Source: Alviniconcha marisindica
Taxonomy: Eukaryota > Mollusca > Gastropoda > Provannidae
NCBI GenBank assembly: GCA_018857735.1
Contig: JABMCL010002815.1
Span: 112,501-176,500 of the forward strand
DNA length: 64,000 nucleotides
Reading direction: 5' to 3'
The notes below the pieces were generated by a model. It saw nothing but the letters and a program-made list of their open reading frames with translations, was not told the DNA's origin and ran no database searches. This document shows positions 58,976-64,000 of this stretch, piece after piece. Every line of letters begins with the position of its first letter. Within the stretch, counting starts at the first letter, position 1. The position numbers and the translations under genes are program-made.

Positions 58976-59445
58976 ACACACACAGAATGGAAATTCATGA
59001 CTGTGACAGCATTATCTGAGAGCAGATCTTGACATGGATCATTTACTGCTGGAGTCTGTAATGTAACCAAAGTTAAATCCAACATGCACACACTCATAGG
59101 CACTGGCCCAAAACAAACAGACACTTCAATGTTCTGTCAGAAACTGAAACCAAACCAACCAAGTAAATAAATAAATAACATCTTAAGGCAGGAAAAGACA
59201 GAGAAAACTCACAGCAGCCTCAAAGGCTCTCTTGAGACTGGCCAGTTCGTACAGAACGCACCCCAAGGCCCATATGTCACTCTTCTGGTTGTAACTGGTT
59301 GTGGTCAAGGATAACCAGCTAACACGCACCAGCTGTCGGGAATAGCTTCCCTTGCAAAGCTCTGTCATCAAATGAAACTCACATCTTTCAAATAAATCTC
59401 TGAAATCTCACCTCTTCAAGTTATCCTACTGTGTGTGTGTGTGTG

Positions 59446-59479
<34 letters not shown>

Positions 59480-59493
59480 ATGTGTGTATGTGT

Positions 59494-59534
<41 letters not shown>

Positions 59535-60251
59535 GTGTAGTGTGTGCTTGTGTGTGGTGTGTGGGTGCATGCATGTGTGTGGTGTGTGTGTGCATGCATG
59601 TGTGTGCATGTGTGTGGTGTGTGTGTGCATGCATATGTGTGTGTGCATGTGTGTGATGTGTGTGTATGCACACATGCATGCAGGCATGTGCACGCACTCA
59701 TGCACATTTGTTTTTACTGTGCTTTGTAATGGGCTATGTGCTCCAATTTAGAGAAACAACACAAAAAAGAATAATTACTATCTTGATACCACTGAAGGCA
59801 ACACAACACATTTGAATTCGTTGCATAGGAAACTTTTTCCATGAAATGCAGAGAAGTCACCTGGATAGATTTGCTACTTATCATGCAAAGGCTCATCAGT
59901 TTTGGATCATGCAGAAAAAGGATACGGTTTTCCTTCACATAATTCAGGTGAGATGTAACATGGTGTTCCCACTACCTGGAAAAGATAAGCAAAAAAAAAA
60001 AAAAGAATGAATTTTTTTTAAATAAAAAAATGAATGAAAGAAGAAATTAAAAAATGAATGAAAGCAACAACAAAAAAAGAATGAATGAAGAATAAAAAGG
60101 AAAAAAAGAATGAAAGGTAAAAAAGACAAAAGAATGAAGACTACATAAATGCTCAACTACAGTTTAATTTTAATGTAACTCATTCTGTCCCTGAAAAATA
60201 AACTTACGACAGCCTTCCAGAGCATTTTCTCCATACTAAAGACTGCCGCTC

Positions 60252-60284
<33 letters not shown>

Positions 60285-62947
60285 TTATAGGGTAAACACA
60301 CTACCATCGCACAGTACCTTCAAAACAACAAAACAGACATCACAAGAATTTGTGCCCCTGCCTTTTGAAATGAGTCTGATGGATATTAGGCCACTTCTTC
60401 ATGGTGGCTTATTTTCGAAGGGAGCTTCAATTTAAAAAAAATTGATTTTCGGTTTTTAGCAAATCAGATCGCCCAATCTTTTTTTGCATCAGTCTTGATG
60501 CTCCTTATGACGTTATGTACAAACAATGTCTGCAATTGTCATTAAAAGGTGTCTTAAACAAGCGCACACTTTGCTAAGCGCTGTGAAGACAATTTTATCC
60601 ATCAATTTCTCAGAAAGAGCTACGTGGTTGTTGCCACTTCAAATTGTAATCATAACACGACCAGTGAACCAATTTTAATCATTTTTGTATCCTTTCAAAG
60701 AGAATTGTGTGCTCTCTACATTGATACATAAAAATATTCAAAATAACCAACAGTTTCAGTGTGACACATTTCAGAAGGTAGGTTCACGTATCTGGAATCA
60801 GCGCGGATGGAGCCAGTATCATGGATGGGACGATTAGCCGCACTGGAGCGAGACTTCAAATGAAATCAAAATTTATAAGAATCACTTCCATCCATTATAA
60901 AACTGATAGCCCCAACAACCTGACAGCTAAACCTGCCTGGTCCTAAAGCCTAAAGTCCGTTCTTAACTGGGCGAATGTTTGTTCGCCAAACATACTTCGG
61001 AAAGTTCAATGAACTATGATTCGTTTCTTAATTGAACTTTTAGTTTGCCAAACATGGTTCAGACAGTTCGACAAACTTTACTTCATTTCAACTGGCTTGT
61101 AATGAGATGCAAGCTTCAGCCCAAACTTGCGGCATACGAGCAGCAGACAGCATGATCGAAAATGTAGGCTAAAGTCAACAGTCAAGTCAATATACTTTAA
61201 TCATCCCTCACAGGGTAATTCAACTAACTACTATCTGATTCTGGGTCCCTGAGACAAGGCTGCGCCTCCCACAAGTCAACAAATAAAAAATTCCCTCCGA
61301 AGGAGTGAAGAACCCAGTGACACCGTCATCCATTTTTATTTTTATTTCTTCCTCATCCACAGGAGAGCTCTGCTCTCAGCCAATCAGAGGCAATGTTTGT
61401 CGAATAGGGCAAATGTTCCCAGAACATGTTAAGCGAAGCTGTTTAGACCCCGAATATAGCTTCGTCACAGTTCGATGAATATTCCCAACTAGGTTCGCAA
61501 AGAAAAGTTCGCCCAATTAAGAACCCAATAGGTTTGCCGAATACTTCCAACTAGGTTGGCAAACAAACATTCGCCCGATTAAGAACGGGCTTTACCGTGT
61601 AGGCCTTGCTCTTGCTGCTGAGAACTTTGGAGATGCCGAAGTCGCCGATCTTGACTATCTCCTTCTTCTTGTCCAGCAAGATGTTCTGGGTCTTGAGGTC
61701 GCGGTGCAGAATCTGCTTCGAGTGCACGTGTTGCAAGGACAGGACCATCTGGGCAAAGAACTTCAGGATCTCCTGGTCAGCACAAACAAGACCGTCAATG
61801 TAGGCAAAAATAAAAAGTCATAATAATATTAATTCAATTATTTGTAAAGTGCCAAATTTTGTCCATAGAGACTATTCTAAGCGCCTACACACGCCCGCGA
61901 GCACACACGCACGCACGCATGCACACACACACAGAGGCACATGCATTCTTACTGTACAAAGCTTAATTTACACAGCTTAAAAACGGGCAGCAAACAGCTC
62001 TAGACTTGAGATGGATGAACACAACAGCATGGAACAGAGAACATGGCAGGTCTACAGTTTTGCGAAAAACACAGTCATACAAGTATATAATATATATATA
62101 TATGAATATACACAAAAGATTTATTAACATTTAATAACAACAAAGAGATCCAATATATACTTACTTCTTCTTCCAGCAAATTACCATTGCGGCTCTGGAG
62201 ATATTCCAAGACGGTCCCGCCTGAAAAACAAACATACACTGCAACTGACAGTGGTGACGCAGATCAAGTAAAGTAAATAGTAATTAATATGATGAAATTA
62301 CTAAGTCTGCATGTATTAATGAGCTGTATTGTTGGGTTGTTATATATAATCTGGAGAAGGAAAAAAATGTCTTACTAATCACTAATCAGATGGTCCTTTG
62401 TGCAAACTTAAACTAGTTAAAGAAGTGCACTTGAAGCAATTTTGTGTTCACTTAAGATTAGGATGTAATGACAACCAAATTTTTTGGTGGAACGGGTTGC
62501 TGGGGGGGGGAGGGGGGGCTGATATACCCAACAGGTTCTTTATAAAGGGAGGAGGACTCTTTCTCTCCACCCCCACCCCCACCCCACCCGATTTACTCTG
62601 TTTAAGGTCTTCCAGACCTAAACTAGTAAACACCTCAACAATTAGTCACTTGCTTGTTTTGTTTTTGTCTTCTACACTTTGACCTCATAAAAATCTGATT
62701 TAAATTAAACACACTAGTGGTAGTACGAGTAGCAGCAGCACCTTGCGCGTACTCCATGACAATCATCAGCGCTTTGTCCTCCAGGAAGTTCTCGTAGTAC
62801 TCAATGATGTTGAGGTGGTGGAGCATAGACAGGACCTTGACCTCGTTCAGGGCAGCCTGCCGCTCCTCCTTTGTCATCTGCTCCACAGGAATCTGCTTGA
62901 TGATCACCAGCTTCTTGTCGCTTAACCGGCAGCACAGGTGCACTGTC
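44551..62947 (-). CDS. NEK8: NEK8-like NIMA-related kinase with RCC1 repeats, 5' partial
   Basis: Exons (minus): 62742-62947, 62165-62220, 61596-61772, 59926-59975, 59213-59294, 58437-58645, 56709-56785, 55917-56089, 54205-54349, 53340-53416, 51689-51806, 51027-51177, 49408-49565, 48034-48192, 46450-46608, 44551-44582. All junctions are in phase; about 675 residues, close to human NEK8 (692), so only the first ~17 are missing, beyond the right edge. Kinase landmarks: Lys in [59 protein letters not shown]. The C-terminal half is RCC1-like blades ([71 protein letters not shown]). Known role: cilium, inversin compartment, left-right patterning and kidney. The last exon, ten codons, is inferred from acceptor and phase. 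Confidence 0.95.
45040..46055. repeat. About 40-bp minisatellite in the last NEK8 intron
   Basis: About 25 units contain CTCAGGGAGGGTCATAAAAT and GCAGTCCTGTATGCTGTCCT. A variant with GCAGTCACATATGCTGTC dominates the right half, so two sub-arrays expanded separately. Confidence 0.97.
46070..46400. repeat. Small duplications and G run in NEK8 intron
   Basis: CCAAACTGTGTATACCTGGTG is partly repeated at about 46078-46122. A ~115-bp segment (CAAGATACCCCCTTCCCCCAACTTCAT, GGGTGGGTGAGTG, GGCATAAGAAACAG) occurs twice (about 46200-46275, 46303-46405). A G run of about 35 covers 46350-46384. Confidence 0.85.
46672..47107. mobile_element. Foldback / MITE with ~170-bp inverted repeats
   Basis: The left arm begins AATGACTGCTGGCATTCTAA and AGATCCAAACACATAAAAGG. 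The right arm is its inverted counterpart, ending CCTTTTATGTGTTTGGATCT ... AGCAGTCATT. Matching continues inwards past ACAACATGCA-ATTTTGG to GTAGGATGCTTATCTGC. The arms diverge by indels. It is non-coding and lies in the NEK8 intron next to exon 46450-46608. Partial relatives lie near 41450-41550, 41895-41965 and 47380. Confidence 0.8.
48240..49395. repeat. About 180-bp tandem repeat in NEK8 intron
   Basis: About six units contain GGTGAATGACTAAACCACGA, ATGGACACTAATGTCTAAGC, CAGAGCTATCTGGCTAAAAG, CACAAAGTCAGTTCCACAGC and AATCAGTGATATCTGGGTTA. The outer units are the most diverged. The array spans almost the whole intron between exons 48034-48192 and 49408-49565. Confidence 0.92.
49637..49925 (+). 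repeat. Two GAGCTCAGGAG retroposon fragments and a 58-bp duplication
   Basis: Retroposon halves are at about 49637-49718 and 49736-49818 (TCCCTAATAGTCATTATGGT, GTGGACATAAAGCAACAC). A two-copy repeat (AAGCCGCCACAAAACATGTC, TTTTAAGCAAAGTTGGTC) is at about 49828-49930. Confidence 0.8.
49928..50998. repeat. About 56-bp array derived from the adjacent NEK8 exon
   Basis: About 18 units: GTGCCATCCAGCATCAGTAT, AACGGAGCAGTCCACACCAC, AGTCACAGCACACA. The neighbouring exon (about 51047-51105) reads GTGCCGTCCAGCGTCAGTAT, GACGGAGCAGTCCACGCCGC, AGTACACAGAG, so the unit is a copy of coding sequence for [14 protein letters not shown]. The left end (about 49930-49965) also carries the exon's donor-side part (GTTTCCGCAGC-AAGCAGCGT). 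Confidence 0.95.
51335..51605. repeat. CA microsatellite in NEK8 intron
   Basis: CA runs with CTCACA interruptions. Confidence 0.95.
51836..53110. repeat. About 270-bp tandem repeat with GT and G runs in NEK8 intron
   Basis: About four to five units contain CAAGCCTGGGACAATTTTCT, TCTCAAGGATGAGGGTAATG, a GT stretch, a reversed retroposon tail (TTTTACACCCTGTCAACCAG) and GGAAGGAGTGTACACGTGGG, then a G run. It begins 30 bases upstream of NEK8 exon 51689-51806 on the transcribed strand. Confidence 0.9.
53575..53640. repeat. Short internal repeats
   Basis: AAAATCATGAATAAACCATGG and related ATGAATAA motifs recur two to three times. A G run follows at 53739-53763. Intronic to NEK8. Confidence 0.6.
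53828..53985. repeat. (TAA)n-linked dispersed repeat, copy 2
   Basis: Same sequence as 31898-32015: TTTATCATGTGCTCATCAAT, CCTGAGCGCTCACTTGATAC, CCTACCAAAACAATTTATAT. Confidence 0.8.
54420..54765. repeat. Three-copy ~95-bp repeat, then (TAA)-linked fragment
   Basis: Units (about 54420-54650) contain GCAAGTAAATGCAAGGTACA, CAAATTTCACCAAAGGTACA and CGTGAAATACAACAACAAAG. About 54680-54765 is a TAA-rich run followed by CCGTCTACCACACATGTGCA and GGTGCTTTACAATAACACTT, related to 17305-17410. Confidence 0.85.
56790..57577 (-). mobile_element. tRNA-headed SINE, copy 2, with nested elements
   Basis: About 57204-57577 matches the SINE at 30776-31158, with the tRNA-like head at the right end (box B GGTTTGAGTCC on minus). 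Its distal part (ATAGCACTGTTCTCTGCTTC) is separated at about 56815-56890. Between them is the dispersed repeat known from 9826-9960, itself split by a (TAA)-linked fragment (about 56955-57110). This gives a layered insertion history. Confidence 0.75.
57670..57750 (+). mobile_element. tRNA-like head of another SINE
   Basis: GGATGTAGTTCAGTTGGTTG (box A) and ATGTTCAGCTCCC (degenerate box B). No acceptor-stem pairing was found, so it is not a tRNA gene. Confidence 0.5.
58045..58250. repeat. CA microsatellite in NEK8 intron
   Basis: CA runs with ACGC interruptions. Similar CA tracts lie at 58775-58815 and 58855-58982. Confidence 0.95.
59430..59690. repeat. GT microsatellite in NEK8 intron
   Basis: GT runs with GCATGCATG interruptions. 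Confidence 0.95.
59976..60950. other. NEK8 intron, A-rich then unassigned
   Basis: About 59990-60135 is A-rich with repeated GAATGAATGAA motifs. A CA run lies at about 60257-60282. The rest shows nothing recognisable up to the MITE at 60953. Confidence 0.5.
60953..61592 (-). mobile_element. TA-flanked MITE, copy 2, abutting a NEK8 exon
   Basis: The termini AAGTCCGTTCTTAACTGGGC and the reverse complement of AAGCCCGTTCTTAATCGGGC are flanked by TA at 60951-60952 and 61593-61594. The interior matches copy 1 (36529-37202) in reverse, including CACAAGTCAACAAATA and AGGAGAGCTCTGCTCTCAGC. Its right TA supplies the second base of the splice donor that follows NEK8 exon 61596-61772. Confidence 0.9.
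61810..62085 (-). mobile_element. LINE 3' UTR fragment, copy 2
   Basis: Reverse complement of the tail at 28385-28665: AAAACTGTAGACCTGCCATG, TTTGCTGCCCGTTTTTAAGC, ATAGTCTCTATGGACAAAAT, CACTTTACAAATAATTGAAT. Intronic to NEK8. Confidence 0.8.
62505..62690. repeat. Dispersed repeat left of a NEK8 kinase exon
   Basis: GGGGGCTGATATACCCAACA, GATTTACTCTGTTTAAGGTC, CTCAACAATTAGTCACTTGC and CTACACTTTGACCT are repeated in the same order at about 63150-63315. Confidence 0.85.
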
Positions 62948-64000
62948 CTGAACAGCAACAGCAACAACAAGAACAGACACTTTTACTAAAGTTTTTAGTG
63001 ACTTACATCCAAAGGATTTGAATTTGCACGAAACATGTGTCTGACCAAGGCAACCAACATAACAATGGTCCCCACCAGGATCAGATTTTTTATATATATA
63101 ACCCCTCTGCTCTCTGTTTGGCATTGTTGGCCAAACATCGGATTCGGTTCAGTGGGGGCTGATGCACCCAATAGGCTTTTTATGAAGGGAGTACGACTTT
63201 CTGTCTCTCCATTTTTTTTTCCATGATCAGATTTACTCTGTTTAAGGTCTTCCCAGTCTAAATATAATGCCTCAACAATTAACTACTTGCTTATTTGTTT
63301 TCTACACTTTGACCTAAAATTAAGGAATTGAATTTTGATAGTTAAATTCAAGTCACTTGTGTGAAGAGAGCAGACCTGAAACTTTAGAAAGTCTGGTGGT
63401 CCTGCCTCATCTATTCAAAATGTATTCAGCCCCAAAAATAATTATAAAATACAGAAGTTAGTACTGCCAAGTTTAGGGGGCTTGATCAATCAGTTGAATC
63501 AGTCTCTTGTTTTCAAGACCTTTTTTGGTTTGATTTTGAATTATCAGAGCAAATCTGCACTGTTCACCATGCGAAGGTTTCTGATCAGCTGGTTCTGTTG
63601 TTGCTATGGTTAGACTAGATAAGTTTATTATCAAGTTGTCTCCAAAGAGAGGTCTGGGCGGGGCCAGAGATCCCACGAGGTAGGGGTGGGTGGATGCGGT
63701 ACCAATAGTTTACTATCCCTAATGCAACACTGTCAGCGTCACCACCAGAATGATTCTGAATTAAGACAGACAATGGTGAGACTGAGTGCTATTTTACTGT
63801 TTCATTCCTTGCCACTTGGGTGCATACTAGTGTAACAACTAACATTACTACTAACACTAAAAGTATAAAAACTGACTAACTTCACTAAGACTGTGCAAAG
63901 TCACAACTCACACATCAATGTTTATAATCTGGTATAAACCACAATTTTTAAAGAAAAAGGAGCTCCTACAGTCCTAGCCAAAGAAGACTCAAGCCTATGT
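62948..64000. other. NEK8 intron, up to the window edge
   Basis: No exon carrying the start of the kinase domain was found here, so the first coding exon must lie beyond position 64000. About 63150-63315 repeats 62505-62690. The remainder is unassigned. Confidence 0.6.

Overview
This window looks like intron-rich nuclear DNA from a metazoan, most likely a mollusc (probably a marine gastropod). The reasons are GT-AG introns in animal-type genes, tRNA-headed SINEs, long CA/GT microsatellites, many minisatellites, and (TAA)n retroposon tails linked to a GCGCTTTACAA-type motif. The phylum is my inference; the sequence proves only an animal-like eukaryote.

Four host genes can be assembled exon by exon. 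(1) NADAR-A, minus strand, 18.2-23.4 kb: an ADP-ribose-type N-glycosidase domain behind a Lys/Glu-rich tandem-repeat N-terminus. (2) NADAR-B, plus strand, 26.3-28.9 kb: a minimal 173-residue paralogue, head-to-head with NADAR-A and with the same three-exon layout. (3) A TauD/TfdA-type Fe(II)/2-oxoglutarate dioxygenase, plus strand, 33.6-37.8 kb, four exons, 317 residues. (4) NEK8, a NIMA-related ciliary kinase with RCC1 repeats, minus strand, 44.6-62.9 kb, 16 exons and about 675 residues; its first exon lies beyond the right edge.

The left part is transposon territory. From about 7.06 to 12.86 kb there is a decayed two-gene DNA transposon. A SWIM/YqaJ-nuclease gene and a THAP-DDE transposase gene point at each other, and weak terminal inverted repeats lie outside both. 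This layout fits what I recall of the ISL2EU superfamily. Upstream are a coding-looking terminal exon (4.64-4.81 kb), coding relics and a cluster of palindromes. A hAT-like fragment lies at 14.6-14.8 kb.

The most striking pattern is that several tandem arrays are made from pieces of neighbouring exons. An 85-bp array beyond NADAR-A repeats its last codons and stop. A ~115-bp array in the dioxygenase repeats the end of exon 2 with its splice donor. A ~56-bp array in a NEK8 intron repeats part of the adjacent RCC1 exon. Other points: a TA-flanked MITE family sits in introns of two genes and supplies most of a NEK8 splice donor, a perfect palindrome has 86-nt arms, and an array places an AATAAA hexamer in almost every unit on the strand of NADAR-A.

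Stretches not listed as genes hold microsatellites, dispersed retroposon fragments or nothing recognisable. Boundaries of repeat arrays are approximate to about 10-30 bases.
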